Below are positions 21,868 to 35,272 of a stretch of DNA of 64,000 bases, piece by piece (the first letter of the stretch is position 1; the number at the start of each line of letters is the position of its first letter). A program made the position numbers and the translations under genes. Below the pieces are notes generated by a model. That model made no database searches and had not been told where the DNA came from. It saw nothing but the letters and a program-made list of their open reading frames with translations. Location: the NCBI GenBank assembly GCA_905221605.1, contig CAJNDS010002001.1, positions 547,001 through 611,000 of the forward strand, given 5' to 3'. This stretch comes from Symbiodinium natans. Lineage: Eukaryota; Sar; Dinophyceae; Suessiales; Symbiodiniaceae.

Positions 21868-24708
21868 CAAAAAACATCAAACCAAAAAAACAAAAAAACC
21901 ATGAAAAGCCAACACTGCAAGTCCTGAATCTTGCTCACTGCCAAGACGCAACGGACGAAGCTCGACACTGACAGCAGCCAGAGCGCATTGAAGGTGACGG
22001 CCCCTTGGGGAGGGGAAGTTGAGGATCCCAGTGCAAACACTTACAGGGTTTAGGGTTTAGGGTTTAGGGTTTAGGGTTTAGGGTTTAGGGTTTAGGGTTT
22101 TAGGGTTTTAGGGTTTAGGGTTGAGGGTCTGACCAGGCTTTGGGGTTTAATCCAGCTTTATACCAATGACTGTTGAGAATTGCTATCATTTCGTTTTTCA
22201 TGAGAAGGTGCTCGAGAGGTTGGGCTTCTAGGAGTATTAGGGTTTCGGGCAGCTTGGGGTTCGGGTTTAGGGCATGTGGGGGATTATCCGCCTCGCAGCG
22301 CAGCAACCATGTTGTAAGAAGGGGGTAGGGTTTAGGGTTTAGGGTTTAGGGTTTAGGGTTTAGGGTTTAGGGTTTAGGGTTTAGTTGGTTCCTCTTAAGT
22401 GGAGACGCAGAACCCAAAACGACCGACGTCATAGTAAACAACTCAAAACTCTTGACCGCAACAAGTCCATTACCTTCTCTAAACCCCTAAGCCCTGAACC
22501 CTGAACCCCAATACACCCTACAACTACCCAAAACCCCGAATAGCCCTAAACCCTAAAACCTAAACCCTAAACCCTAAACCTTAACCCCCATTTGCCCTAA
22601 GCCCCAATTAATTAAACCCTAACCTCTGCAGCCCTACACCCCCTGGAGACCCTAAATCCCTAATAGCCCTAAACCCTAAACTTTAAACCCTAAACCCTAA
22701 ACCCTAAGCCCTAAACCCTAAACCCTAAACTTTAAACCCTAAACCCCCTTCGACCCTAAGCCTTGCTGGCCGGGCCTGCCAGGCACGCCAGGCGCTCCCC
22801 GGACGTCGCGGCGCGTCGCGAGCGCCAGGTCCAGGGCAGTAAGATGCAGTTGTAGACTTGGCGGCGGTGTAGGGGTTTAGGGGTTTAGGATTTAGGGTTT
22901 ATGGTTACAGGCTATAGGGTTTTAGCATAGGCTGTTAGGGCGAACTAGGGTTTAGGGTCTAAGGTTTAACTCTTTAGGGTTGTAGACTTGGGGGGGCGGG
23001 GCGCGTGTAGGGTTTGGTGTTTTGGGGCTCTGGGATTGTCGGCTCGTTGTGAATTCAGGGTCAAAAGGGTGAAGCTAGCCTTTAGGGTTTGAGGCTCAAG
23101 GGTTCATGTAGCAGCGTGAACACATACTTCAGGGTTCAGGGCCCTCTGAAGCGCTCATCAAACCCTAAACCCTACAAGCCCTTCCGGGCTTGGAGAGCGT
23201 TTAGGGTTTAGGGTTTAGGGTTTAGGGTTTAGGGTTTAGGGTTTAGGGTTTACGGACTCTAAGGACGGTTCATCTAACAACCCGTAAACCCCTAATAGGC
23301 CTAAACTCTTCGGATAGTTTCATAGTCCCGGGTCCCTTAGTGTCGGCCCTGAAAAGGGGACCCCGTATGTACCCCTCATATTCCCTCTAAAACCCAAGGG
23401 CCCAGACTTCAGAAGCCTTTTAAAGAAGGTAAGGTGTCCATATTCAGGGACCATGTAGCTACCGTTAGATAACCCTACAAAACCCTCAACCCCTACACCT
23501 TGGGATGTCTTCGGGTCTTTTTCAGGGTTGGGAAGGATGGTACTTTTCGGAGCTTGTCCACGAGGCGGGCCTAATAAAAAGCCTAGGGGGGCCAAAAAAG
23601 ACTCAGCCCATCCTTACACCCTTAAACCCTACAGCCCGAAACTCTCAGCCAGCGGCCGTAGCACTCAAAGCCTGCGAGCGATTAGGGGCTCTACAGGGCC
23701 TACAGAGATGGGCTTCGGTTTCAGGGTTCAGGGCCAAGGATTGAGGGTCTGGGGTTTAGGATTTAGGGTTGAGGGTTTGGGGTTCAGGTTTCAGAGTTTG
23801 CGGCTTAGGACTTGGGGTTCTAGGCTTGAGGACTTAGGGTTTCAAGGTTTTAGGATTTAGGGCTTAGGATTTAGGGTGTCAGGGTTTAGGATTCAGGGTT
23901 TAGGGCTTGGGGTTGTAGGGTTTAGGATTTAGGGTGCCCACTTTCCCCCATAGAGGCCCTAGGCCTCACACTGTGAACTCCCCCCTCCCCCCACCCCACA
24001 ACAAGACAACAAGAACAAAATTCAAGAACCCTAAACCCCAAACCCCAAACCCCAAACCCCAAACCCTAAACCCTAAACCCTAAACCCTAAGCCAAACTAT
24101 CGGCCCGGAAGCCTGGAACCTCAAGCCCGGCTAGGCTTACCTGGGACTTACTTGGGGAACCCTAAACCCTAAACCCTAAACCCTAAACCCTAAACCCTAA
24201 ACCCTAAACCCTAAACCCTAAACCCTAAACTCTTCGGGAAATTTCATGACTGCTTAGTATGGGCCCTTAAACGGGGACCCCTTATGAATCACTTATATGC
24301 CCAATAAATCCCAAGGGCCCAGAGTTCAGAACCCTTTGAAAGAAAGCAAGGGGCCATATTCAGATGTAGCGTGCAACTAGACGAAGACCCTATTTACCTA
24401 CAGTTCTCAGAGTTATGCCTACTAAACTGTAGGCAAATTCAAAGAGAGTCCCTACCGCTTAGGGTTTAGGGTTTAGGTTTAGGGTCCAGGGTTTAGGGTT
24501 TAGGGTTTAGGGTGTAAGAGACCAAACAACAAACCCGGATCCAGTTCCTTTAAGGCCCTTGAAGGGCCCTTACTACCCGAAACACCTTTTGCAGACGTCC
24601 AGGGAAACCCTAAGTCTAGGGTTTGGGGTTTAGGGTTCAACCCTAAACCCTAAACCCAAAACCCTAACCCCTAAACCCTAAACCCTAAACGCTAAACCCT
24701 TACAGCCC

Positions 24709-24804
24709 TCAAAAGCGCCATTCCGCCGGGGCGCCGTAGGTCGCCAGGGCCATAAGCGCTGGCATGGCTGTGAGCATGCGGGCAACGCGGTGGCGACGCG
24801 GCAT
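24709..24804 (-). CDS. Small ORF or first exon with signal-peptide-like start
   Basis: ATG to TGA, 31 residues: MPRRHRVARMLTAM, then PALMALATYGAPAEW. A basic start followed by a short hydrophobic stretch and small residues resembles a secretory signal. The upstream flank is TTTAGGG repeat. It may splice onward before the stop. Function unknown. Confidence 0.25.
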   Translation of the reverse strand: MPRRHRVARMLTAMPALMALATYGAPAEWRF

Positions 24805-25004
24805 GCCTCCTTAGGGTTTAGGGTTTAGGGTTTAGGGTTTAGGGATTAGGGTTTAGGGTTTAGGGTTAGGGGTTTAGGGTTTAGGTTTTGGAAGTTTAGG
24901 TTTTAGGGTTAGGGTTTAGGGTTTGCTGTCTGTTTTTGGCTTCTAGGGCCATAGAGTGGCTTTTCCAGGAGGCACTTATGGGGGTCCAGGTTTGTTTTTC
25001 GTGA

Positions 25005-25190
25005 TTTTTCTGTTTTTTTTTCGTGTTTTTTCATGGTCTTGGGTTTAGGGTTTAGGGTTTAGGGTTAGGGGTTAGGGTTTAGGGTTTAGGGTCTAGGGTT
25101 TAGGGTTTAGGGTTTAGGGTTTAGGGTTTAGGGATCACCTGAAACCATAAAAAAACACGAAAAAAAAACAGAAAAAAACACGAAAAAAGA
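25005..25190. repeat. Inverted repeat flanking a telomeric array
   Basis: TTTTTCGTGATTTTTCTG..TTTTTTTTCGTGTTTTTTCATGG (25005-25034) is mirrored by CCATAAAAAAACACGAAAAAAAACAG..(25145-25190). Between them lie TTTAGGG units (25040-25132). Confidence 0.8.
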
Positions 25191-28100
25191 ACCATCAGCC
25201 CACTTATGGGGTCCAAGGTTGAGGAGTTACAGAATCTGAAGATTTTGTTGGTTTTGGGGTTTGGTTGGGCTCCTCCCCCTAAACCCTAAGCCCTAAGCCC
25301 TAAACCCCAAACCCCAAACCTAAACCATAAACCCTAAACCCTCAACCCTAAACCCAAACCCCAAACCCCAAACCCTAAACCCGAAGCCGCCCCTCCTCCT
25401 CAACCCAAACCAATCTTGGGGCATCCTTGTCTAGACCCAAGAGTAACCTAGGAGTAGGAAGGGTGCCCTTTTGGGCTTGGACGGGCTTAGAAGGGAACCT
25501 AAAGCCGCATAAACAGGAATACGTGCCTACTCTTTGTCCTAGCCCTAAACCCAAGACCCATTACGGGCCTACTCAAGAAAGTGAATAAGCTCTGGGTCCT
25601 TAATTTATAAACCCTAAACCCTAAACCCTACACCCTACACCCTAAACTCTACACCCCAAACCCTAAACCCTAAACCCTACTTCAAGGTCCTAGTTCTTCT
25701 ATCGCCACATGATGCTGAGGTTGGCACCCCACCGGCCGATCCGACACGCCACCAGACACAATGGGAAAGCGAGATGGCATGGCTTTTGGGGCCTTTTTGA
25801 GGGCCGTTTAGAAAAATAGGGTTTAGGCGTTAGGGTTTAGGGTTAAGGGTTTAGGGTTAGGGTACTGGGTTTGAACCCTCGGAAATATTTGTATAGATGG
25901 TCCCTTCTAAATCCAAATGAGGAAGATGTCCCTTAAAAAGGGCTTGGGTTGATTTAGGATTTAGGGTTTTGGGGTTGATTTAAAACCCTAAACCCTAAAC
26001 CCTAAACCCTAAATCGGCTCCCAAGCAACCAAGGAATCGAGACCGGAACCCTGGAAGGGAGAAGCCAGGGTTAAGGGTTTAGGGTTTTAGGGCTTGTAGG
26101 GTTCGGGGTTTAACGAATAGGGTTTTGAGGGTTGGGAAGTTGCGTAGGGTTTTTGTCGTGTTTGTAGGGTGTGTAGGTTTTTTGTTTTGGCTTTTCGGTG
26201 GGTGTAGAGTTTATGCTTTATGTACAGCTTTGGGTGTCCTTGCTGGAGGGTTCATGCACTAGGACGCCTCTTGGGTTTGCGAGAGCAAGCTGCGGTTTCC
26301 GTAAACCATGAACCCTGAACTGAATCCCTAAACCCTAAACCCTAAACCCTGAACCCTAAACCCAAAACCCTAAACCCTACACAACCTGAACCCTGTCAAA
26401 TTTACACCTGTCTTAGGATGTTGAAGGCTCTGGGGCTCTAGGGTGGTTGCGGTCTGCAGGATTAGGGTTTAATAGAGCTTTCGGGGCTTGCAGAGAAGTA
26501 CGGTTTAGGGTTTAGGGTTTCGGGTTTAGGGTGTAGGGCTTCCCAAAGAGGAGGTCGCTGTGGCAGGGAACGCACAAGATCCCGAGTTTAATCCCCGAGC
26601 CCGAAACACGGACTTGCGCTCGAACCCCGGGGGCACAGGAAAGTTAGCAAGAAGGCTTGAAGGCCCGGATGTAGTTAGGGTAACGCAACTTAGGAAAGTA
26701 ACAGCTCTACTTGCAACCAACGACTTACTCCCTAAACCCGAAGCCCTACATACTTATCAGCCAATCCCACTTAAGTTCCCCAAGCCATTAGGTAGGGAGG
26801 TTGGCGGCCAAGGAGCAGCGCTGCTACCCTAAACCCTAGACCTTAAACCCTAAGGGCCGGGCTTTCGGGATTCGGGTTTGGGGCACCCTCCCGCCCCAGA
26901 CCACTTGGGGGCTGGAGGTAGGGCTTGGGGGTAGGTTTTCCTTTTCAGTAGGGTTTAGGGTTTAGGGTTTAGAGTTTAGGGTTTGGGGCTTCGGGTACCT
27001 AGGCCCGTGAACCTCTAAACCCTATGAAGTAAGTCCTGCAAGCCCCAAAGGCCGCCAAAGGCCTGAACCCCAAACGCCTCAGGCCATAAACCCCTAAGCC
27101 CCTGAAGCCCTAACTCGCGGGTGCTTCGGGCTTACTTGGAAGCTCTTTTGACAGAGTAAGTCTACTTATAGTATCGCCTAACCCTAAACCCCAAATCCTA
27201 AACACTAAACCCTCAACCCTAAATAGGCTGCCTCGGCAGGCCATCGACATTTGGATCCAGAAAGTGCACCGTCACCTTCTCAGGGTAGTTACCTGGTCCC
27301 TGAGTATGGGCCCTCAAAGGGGGGGACCCCTTATATACTATGCCAGGGATTAGGGTTTAGGGTTTAGGGTTTAAGGTTTGGGGCTCTTAGGCTAGTTGCA
27401 TTGGTCCCTTCGTATGGGCCCTTAATAGGTGACCCCCTTATATATCCTTTATAGACCCTGTACAAATTCAGGGCCCCATACTTCGGAACCCTTCTAAGGA
27501 GGTAAGGGACCACATCAAGGGCCATGAGACTATCCTGGGACACCTGCTTCGGGTCGACCCACGGTGTGGATCCTTCGATACTTCGTAAAGATTCAGGCCT
27601 TAGGGCTTAGGCCTTATAGGGTTTAGGGTTTCGGGTTGAGGGTTTAGGGCTTAGGTTTTAGGGTTGAGGGTTTAGTGTCTAGGGTTTGCAGCACCCCGTG
27701 CTACACTAAGTCTAGTTAAGGGGCTCACGACCTGAGGTAGACGTAAAGGCCCAATGTGGGGGAAGAGGAAGTTATAGCAAGCAAGACACCCTCAACGCTG
27801 CACTCGGCCCTAACACCCCCTAAACCCTAAACCCTAAACCCTAAACCCTAAACCCTAAACCCACAACCCAAAACCCTAAACCCTAAACCCTAAACCCTAA
27901 ACCCTAAACCCTAATCCCTAAACCCTAAACCCTAAACCCTAAACCCTAAACCCTAAACCCTTGCCTTGCTGGCATCAGCACCCGGTGCTGCGGAAGGCTG
28001 CGCCTTGGGCACGGCCTCGGTCTTCGTTTCTGCAGTTTAGGGTTTAGGGTTTAGGGTTTCGCTTCAGCAGTTGAGTCCTAGGGGGATCACATGAACCCTA

Positions 28101-30730
28101 TATGACTCTAGTTTCTTGGGATGTTCCCCCTTATACTAACAGTTCTTAATCGGGACTAGAATAGGGGCTGTACCCCCTGTTAAGGACTGATCATATACTC
28201 TACATGGGGGTACCCTAAAGCCTTTTTGGGTGGTCCCTTCAAGGGGGGTCTATTCTATTTGGGGTGCTTCAGCAGTTCAGTCTTGGGTATACCTGTGACC
28301 CTATTTGCCTAATTGTCCTATCCAGAGTTTAGGGTTTAGGGTTTAGGGACAGCTTTATGGGTGATACTTACTAAATAGGGGGTACGTACGACCAAAGTGT
28401 AGGAAAATCGGCTTCCAGGCAGGGTTTCTGGTTCACGGACACAGCTTCTGTTTCTGATGTTTAGGTTTAGGGTTCAAGAAGCATAGGGTTTCAGCTGTGT
28501 AGGTTTATTTCGGCTGAGGCTTGGGGTTCAAAACGAATACTGCCTATTTAGGCAGGAGTTCAGGGTTAAAGAGATTTGGGGTTGAAGGTTTTCGGGGTGT
28601 AGGGTTTTCAGGGCTTTGGGCCTATGGTTGTCGTGTGGGGTTGGGATTTACGGGGCTTGGGGGGCTGGGTGGGCACAGCTAGCCGTGCTCCAGCTGATGA
28701 GTCGGATGCACATGCTCAAGCGTTCGGCCTTTGCAGCCCTTAGCCCTTAAACCCCCCAATAGGACGTAACTTTGCTAACTAAGTCCCTCAATTTGGGGTC
28801 TAAGGTTTGGGGGTTGACTGTTGAGGGTGGAGTGAACTCAGGGGCTCCAAATGCCCAAAATCATTTACAAACTTTCTAGGTCATTGTTGGGATAATATTA
28901 AAAATCTCCTTTTTGTTTTTAATTCCTTATTTGGTTTAAGTACCCTTGAAAATGTAAACTGTTGCCCAACTACGACAAAGCTTTAGACCCTCCATGTAGG
29001 TGTTGTTTGTATACTTGGAAAGTCCGAAGGGAATCCTCAGATCAAGGGATGAAGACTCGCACCCTTAAGGATGTATATACCAAGAAGTAGTTCCTTCAAT
29101 CTACTCCGAATATCGCCCTTATGTTCCCCTAGGATGGCCCTAAAACCCCTCTGAAGTTTTTTCCTGAATATGATCCTCGTGAACCCGGAAACGCAAAATC
29201 TAACATGTCCCAAGGGCCTACCTACTTGCTTGCGGAAACCTTGAAAAAAAGAGGCCCCCCCCAAATCCAAGGGTACAACATTAGGGGTCCAAGGTAGAGG
29301 CCGCCGCGCGCCGCCTTAAGCCCAGTAAACCTTAGGGTTCAGGGTTTGGGGGTTAGGTTAGGGGTTTGGGGTTTGGGGTTTAGGGTTCAGGGTTCAGGGT
29401 TCAGGGTTTGGGGTTTGGGGTTTGGGGTTTGGGGTTTAGGGTTTAGGGTTTAGGGCTTAGGGCTTAGGGTTCCTCGAATTCCTCTGGGGCGCCCTGCTGA
29501 ACCGTTCATCTGCCATCGCCTGGCCCCATGGCCTCCAGAATCTCTGGGTTTCGGATTTCGGGTTCCGCACACCCGGTTTAGGGTTTAGGGTTTAGGGTTT
29601 AGGGTTCCGGGGTTCAGGGTTTAGGGGGTTCAGGGTTTAGGGCTCCGGGGTTTAGAGTTTAGGCGTTGGAGGTTTAGAAGAAGGTTTAGGGTTTGGGGTT
29701 GGGGTTCCGGGGTTTAGGGCTCCGAGGTTTAAGAGTTTAGCGGTTGGAGGTCTAGAAGGGTGCATCTTTCAAATTGCACACGCAAGAAGACTGCAGGTAA
29801 ACAGAGTGCCAGGTCAGCTGCCCAAAACCTATAACCCTGAAACCTTTTCTCCCTAGACCCCAGAGCCTAAACCCCCAAAAACACCTTACCACTACACCCT
29901 GCAACATTTCAGTCCCCAACCCCCGAAGCCCTAAACCCTACACCCCCAAACCCCAACGGTTTAGGGTTTAGGGTTTAGGGTTTAGGGTTTAGGGTTTAGG
30001 GTTTAGGGCTAGGGCCCCTGGGCGGTGCGCACCTGCAAGGCGCAGCAAGGGCCGCAGAGTCGCCTGCAAGGGCTTAGAGCCTAGGGTTGAGGGCTCAGGG
30101 TTTAGGGTTTAGGGCTAGGGTTTAGGGTTTAGGGTTTGGGGTTTAGGGTTGAGGGTTGAGGGTTTAGGGTTTAGGGTTTGGGGTTTGGGGTTGGGGTTTA
30201 GGGTTTCGGGAGAACCCCACCAAACGAGGCTGGGGCATCAGGGATTGTGGGGAGGCGTGGGCAACTCTTATAACTTCAAAAGGGATTCATCAAAAGGCCT
30301 CACAGGTCCTCAAAGGACACTTCGTCCCTGAACCACTAAGCCCTACAGACCCTAGAAACACGATAAACTACAGAAACCCTAGAAAGCCCAAAACGCCCTA
30401 GACGGCCCCAAAAGCCTATGTGCTGTAGAAACCATACAAATGACAACGCTCTATGATGCCCCTTGTTATAGGAGAACAGTTTTTTTTTTTTGGGGGGGGG
30501 GGGGGGTTATTCTCGCACAATTAGAAAGGGATCATAAGGGAATACTATTCGTGCTTATCCCGACCCCTGTCTTAAACCCTAGTCACGAGTCCACTGGCTT
30601 GCGCTGTCGGGCCTGAGGTGCTTTACAAGAAGCTTCTGGGTACGGCCCACGTCTAACTGTAGCCATGGGTCCTCTGGTGTGGACACAAGTGGGTCATCCC
30701 TGAACCCTAAACCCTAAACCCTAAACCCTA

Positions 30731-30798
30731 TCCCTAAACCCTGAACCCTGAACCCTGAACCCTGAACCCTGAACCCTGAACCCTGAACCCTGAACCCT
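30731..30798. repeat. Variant array CCCTGAA
   Basis: About 9 homogeneous units embedded between CCCTAAA blocks. Confidence 0.93.
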
Positions 30799-32390
30799 AT
30801 ATCCTAAACCCTAAACCCTAAACCCTAAACCCTAAACCCTAACCGGGTTTTGGTACAGTTCGCGATGTTGAACGGGTAGCACGTACCTGGCCTTCATCGC
30901 GATAGGCAGATCCCTGCTGCAAAGGCCTCTGACCCTCCGGCACTATCTAAACCATAAAAAAATCCCTAAGCCCTAAACCCTAAACCCTAAACCCTACACC
31001 CTAAACCCTGAGACGAGCGGGATGTCGATCACCTACGACTGTGGACTTTTGAAGATTCAGTGTTTCAAGCTTCGGATGGGCGTTGCCTCATGCTGCTCTT
31101 TGTCTTATATAGGGTTTAGGCTTAGGGTTTAGGGTTTAGGGTTTAGGGTTTAGGGTTTAGGGGTTGCTTTTCTTGTTCACGAGCCGAAATGTGCTGATGG
31201 AGCGCACTGCCTGAAGCAACCCCCAAGCCCCCTGTCCCTATGAAACCCTTTCAACCCCAAACAGCCCCAAAAGCCCTGTTGACCCCTCTACAGAGCCCAC
31301 GCAGGAAGAAACAAAAAAAAACAGAAGCCCCATAAACCTCAACCAACCCTATATCCCTAGAAGCACTATAAGCCCTACAGGCAAACCCTATAGGGTCCAT
31401 ATACCTCATGACTCTATACTTGGGCCCCAAAGTCCCTATATAGGAAGTACTCTAAGGCCCAAATCTTCCCCATTTAGGTACATGGACCCTGAGCAGCCCT
31501 AAACCCTAAACCCTAAACCCTACTGAACCCTAAGCCCTAAGCCCTAAGCCCTAAGCCCTAAACCCTAAACCCTAAACCCTAAACTCCTGAACCCTAAACC
31601 CCTAAACCCTAAACCCTACTTAGGTACGCGGACCCTTAGTAAAACCTCAACAAGGCGTCCTGGGTCCCCACAAGCAACCTTCCAATGCCTTGAGCCTGGA
31701 AAGATGTGGTCAATTCTCTAAAGGCTGGTCCCTTTTGGGGGATTTAGGGTTTAGGGTTTACGGTTTAGGGTTTAGCCCCTCTCATTTAAGGTACCCCAAA
31801 AAGGGACCATCTTTGTCAATCTTTGTGAGAACTGACCATGTGGGGGTTTAGGACCGAAGGTTGGGAGTTTCGGCTTGCGTCTGAGGGTTTGCCAAGGGAA
31901 ACTTGGCAAGCCCAAATCGCTGCCTCTGTCACGGACACTCAACTCATCTGACCGTGACCTTAAAATGCTGAAGGCCCAAACACCCAAAATTTATTTGCGA
32001 GGCTGCGGTAATTCGCCCTACACTCTCCGCAGCCCCGGGGGTGTAAAACCAAGCCGCAGGGTTGTAACCCTAAACCCTAAACCCTAAACCCTAAACCCTA
32101 AACCCTAGACCCTAAACCCCAAACCCTAAACCCTAAACCCTAAACCCCAAAGCATGGACCCTGAGTCCTACATGTAGGGCTTCGGCTCGAGCCTCTAGTG
32201 GTCGGCTTTCGCAGCAGCCTAAACCCTAAACCCTAAACCCTAAACCCCAAACCCTAAACCCTAAACCCTAAACCCTAAACCCCAAACCCCAAACCCTAAA
32301 CCCTAAACCCCAAACCCTAAACCCTGCTAACCCCACCTCCCCTGGAGCAGTCCTCAACCCTAGCACGACCAAGTCCAAACGCTTGGTAGC

Positions 32391-32520
32391 CCGATAACCG
32401 TTTATGACAAGGGTGCCCTTGTTGGGCTTAGGGTATAGGGTTTAGGGTTTCGGGTTGCCTTATCTGGGAACCTTCCTCCCCACAAAAGGTAAATTTGGTA
32501 CCACTGGGCTACCAAGACCA
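32391..32520. mobile_element. Unassigned copy of the TTGGTAGCCCA introner family
   Basis: Begins CTTGGTAGCCCGATAAC and ends TACCACTGGGCTACCAAG, the same inverted ends as three introns of the RCC1-like gene, with an AAGGTAAATTTGG..CCCCAC interior. A TTTAGGG block (32422-32450) is inside. A further copy is at 36625-36718, and a fragment at 45585-45625. Flanking bases do not form an obvious 4-bp duplication here. Confidence 0.7.
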
Positions 32521-33546
32521 GGCTGAAGATTTCAGCTTCGGGACCAGTATTTTCCTTCGGGGCTTCGACGCTTAGGGCGCAGGAACCCTGAACCCGCAAC
32601 CAATCTCGTTTTCCTCCATGGTCTCGCGCCCAGCTCACATGGGCTGCGTCCAAGCACCAACCCGGGGGGACTCAAAGGACCTTTGGGTTGTGGGGTTTCA
32701 GGTTCTTGGGGTTTAGGGCTTAGGGCGCATGATCCAGCATTTAGGGGTTTAGGAGTTTAAGGCATTTAGGGGTTTATGAGTTTAGGGTTTAGGATATGGG
32801 GTGGAGTTGAGGGTCTATAGGGTTTAGGGGTATAGGTTTAGGGCTTTGCGGTTTAAGGGCCCTACGGCTCCAAGAAGGGTTCTGGGCTTCTTTAGAACCC
32901 TCAACCCTCAACCCTCAACCCTCAACCCTAAACCCTAAACCCTAAACCCTACGCCGTAAACGAGTCACCCTCATCCGGTGGCCAGCTTGACGGTGATCTT
33001 CGAAGACTTGCGCCTCGAGATGAAGGTTTAGGTTTAGGGTTTAGGGTTTAGGGTTTAGGGTCTAGGGTTTAGGGTTTAGGGTCCGCCGAATCTGGCGGCG
33101 TGTTGGATGGGAAAAGGAGGTGAAAACCTCCCTCTTTCCCTCCTTACCCCCCCCCCCCCGAGGGCGCCCCTACCCCCCTGTGCTGAACCGCCTGTACGCT
33201 GTGCGGGTGCCGCGGTCCTCCACGAAAAAATTGTGCACCGACCCCCCCACCCCCGCCCCCCCCCCCAACCTAGTGCTACCCCCGACCCCCCCCCAAACGT
33301 TTCACAGAACTCTGCCGAGCAGGCTGGGATGATCTTCGAACCATGCGAGCGGGTTTAGACCTCTCAACTATGCTCCAGCGGGGTCGGCGGCTTGAGCCGG
33401 AGGCTCTTAAATTTAGGGTTTGGGGCTGAGGGTTTAGGGTTTAGGGTTTAGGGTTTAGGCGAAGTAGTTTGGGGTTGAGGGCCTACGGGTGAGCGTTTTG
33501 GGGCTGTAGGGCTTGGGCCATATTGGCAAAAGGGTCGCATGCATGG

Positions 33547-33746
33547 TAGGGTTTTAGGGTTTTAGGGTGTCAGGGTATTAGGGTTTCAGGGTTTCAGGGT
33601 TTTAGGGTTTTAGGGTTTTAGGGTTTCAGGGTTTTAGGGTTTTAGGGTTTTAGGGTTTCAGGGTTTTAGGGTTTTTGGGTTTTAGGGTTTTAGGGTTTTA
33701 GGGTTTTAGGGTTTTAGGGTGCCAGGGTGTAGGGTTTTAGGGTTTT
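33547..33746. repeat. 8-bp variant array TTTTAGGG / TTTCAGGG
   Basis: About 24 units with an extra T relative to the telomere heptamer; some units read TTTCAGGG. Similar 8-bp CCCTAAAA arrays are at 4118-4186 and 56193-56459 on the + strand. Confidence 0.93.
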
Positions 33747-34020
33747 AGGGCTTCAGGCCCACACCCCGCTCAATGTCCTTGTGGCCTTCAACCAGGCGTT
33801 GCCCCCGGTTACGGGGCACCAGACCCGCTGGTCCCAACGGGTGCCGCAGTTCCCTGACTTGGCAACCGCCGCCTTGAGAGGGCGCTCTCGCGGATAAGGC
33901 CTTGCAGATCAGGTACACTTTGTGTATCGTGAAGTCCCGATCAAGGAGTCAGCTTCTTGGGCTTCGCCCGGGACGAGTCGATTGTCTTCACAAGTGAGGC
34001 GTAGACACAATCGCCCTACA
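33745..34020. other. Telomere-free 275-bp block open on both strands
   Basis: Minus strand: GTRWDQRVWCPVTGG, NAWLKATR and, separately, DCVYASLVKTIDSS. Plus strand: AHTPLNVLVAFNQAL, PPVTGHQTRWSQRVP to a TAA. Both strands give protein-like frames, so the coding strand cannot be decided by eye. Confidence 0.3.
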
Positions 34021-34204
34021 CCCCGAACCCTCCAAGATAACGTGCGCTGCCATCAGCCCTACCCTACGACTTAGAACCGCCTGCCAATCGAAAGCCCTAA
34101 ACCCTGAACCCTAAACCCTAAACCCTAAATCCTAAACCCTGAACCCCCAAAGCCTCCCTAAACCCTAAGCCCCACACCCCCCTCAGTAAAAAGTGTGGCT
34201 AGAT

Positions 34205-34267
34205 CGACGCTTCAAGAACACCGAGGGCATCCTGAATCCTGGGTGCCTGGACCCAGAACGACACCGG
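34205..34267 (-). CDS. Candidate exon, unknown protein
   Basis: PVSFWVQAPRIQDAL, GVLEAS is open, followed by ATC TAG; a GC donor (GCGTCG) is available after GAA. It lies with other minus-strand candidates at 35189-36867. Confidence 0.35.
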
Positions 34268-35188
34268 CCCTAAACCCTAAACCCCAAACCCTAAACCCCA
34301 AACCCTAAACCCTAAACCCTAAACCCTAAACCCCTGAACCCTGAAGAGTAGCCCCAAAGACCGTGGCACCCCAGGTGCAGGGGCCGGCCCCTTTCTAGGG
34401 GGCGAGGTCATCGTTATCCGCAAGCCCCCAAAAAAACCACCAAGAAAACCCTAAAGCCAAGCCCTAGACCCTAAACCCTATAAACCCTAAACCCTAAACC
34501 CTAAAACAAACCCTAAAACCCCGAAAACCCTTAACATCCCTCAAAACACCTAAAAACCCTGGAGCTAGAGGGAGGCCTTCTTTAAGGTGTAGGGTTAGGG
34601 GTTAGGGTTTAGGGTTACCCAACTCCCAAAACCCTCGATTTCCCCCCCGCAGAGGGCAGAGTGTAGGGTACGTACTAAAGGTTTAGGGTTAGGGGTTAGG
34701 GTTTAGGGTTTAGGGTTCAGGGTTCAGGGTTCAGGGTTTAGGGTTTAGGGCCGGTGTCGCTGAATAGCATTAGTAACTCTTCCGACCCCTAAATCACTAA
34801 GGGCTTATAGGGAAATGTAGAGGCCCCTAAATTGTGTCTTGAGGTCTCTGTGGCTAAGTTACACGTCCTTCAACGCCAGTTCCCAGACTTACTTAACCAA
34901 AGGAAAAAAAGTTAAACTTGATCATTTCTACTAAAAAAAAACCCAACAGTTTGAGGCTCAACTTTTGGAGAAGTAAGTAGACCTAGGGGCCCCTGATGTC
35001 ACTATGGCTGTACCATGCTGCCAGTCCTTCTAGGTGGTGCTTGAGGGGGAGCGGAAGCGGCGAACACCCCTAAACCCTCAACCCTCAACCCTCAACCCTC
35101 AACCCTAAACCCTAAACCCTAAACCCTAACCCTAAAATCTAAACCCTAAACCCTAAACCCTATAAACCCTGTAAACCCTAAACCTTAA

Positions 35189-35272
35189 GTTGACCTTGAG
35201 CACCAGCAATCCTTGGGAGCCGCACTTTAAAGCCTCCCCAGGCTTTGCCGACCTTTCTTTTCGGACGCCGGC
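35189..35272 (-). CDS. Candidate exon, unknown protein
   Basis: 28 open codons reading AGVRKERSAKPGEAL, KCGSQGLLVLKVN. The upstream CAAAG could be the acceptor. The composition is clearly protein-like. Confidence 0.4.

Larger units (their letters stand above)
17050..24700. other. Gene-poor stretch dominated by telomeric arrays and degenerate variants
   Basis: No gene could be rebuilt. Contents: many TTTAGGG/CCCTAAA blocks, G runs (17639-17661, 18937-18961), the 210-bp duplication, the C/A tract, inverted-repeat elements (18045-18138, 23307-23470, 24231-24455), and short minus-strand open pieces (about 17708-17775, 18650-18712, 22760-22850) too weak to call. A frame at 20114-20362 on + is open but shows no recognisable protein. 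Confidence 0.6.
24810..34200. other. Gene-poor stretch with telomeric blocks and inverted-repeat elements
   Basis: Short protein-like pieces appear at about 27230-27283 (minus, VTVHFLDPNVDGLPR), 27965-28035 (minus, Ala/Pro-rich), 30586-30700 (plus, open 38 codons), 30885-30945 (minus, VPEGQRPLQQG) and 33185-33240 (both strands). None gives a recognised domain. Opposite-strand open frames at 26526-26832 cannot be ranked. A dispersed TGTTTTTTTTCGTG-rich pair at 25005-25035 and 25147-25185 is an inverted repeat around a telomeric array. Confidence 0.55.

Noticed and set aside
33290-33400. tRNA-like piece with GGTTCGAAG
   Set aside because: No consistent acceptor, D and anticodon stems could be drawn around it.
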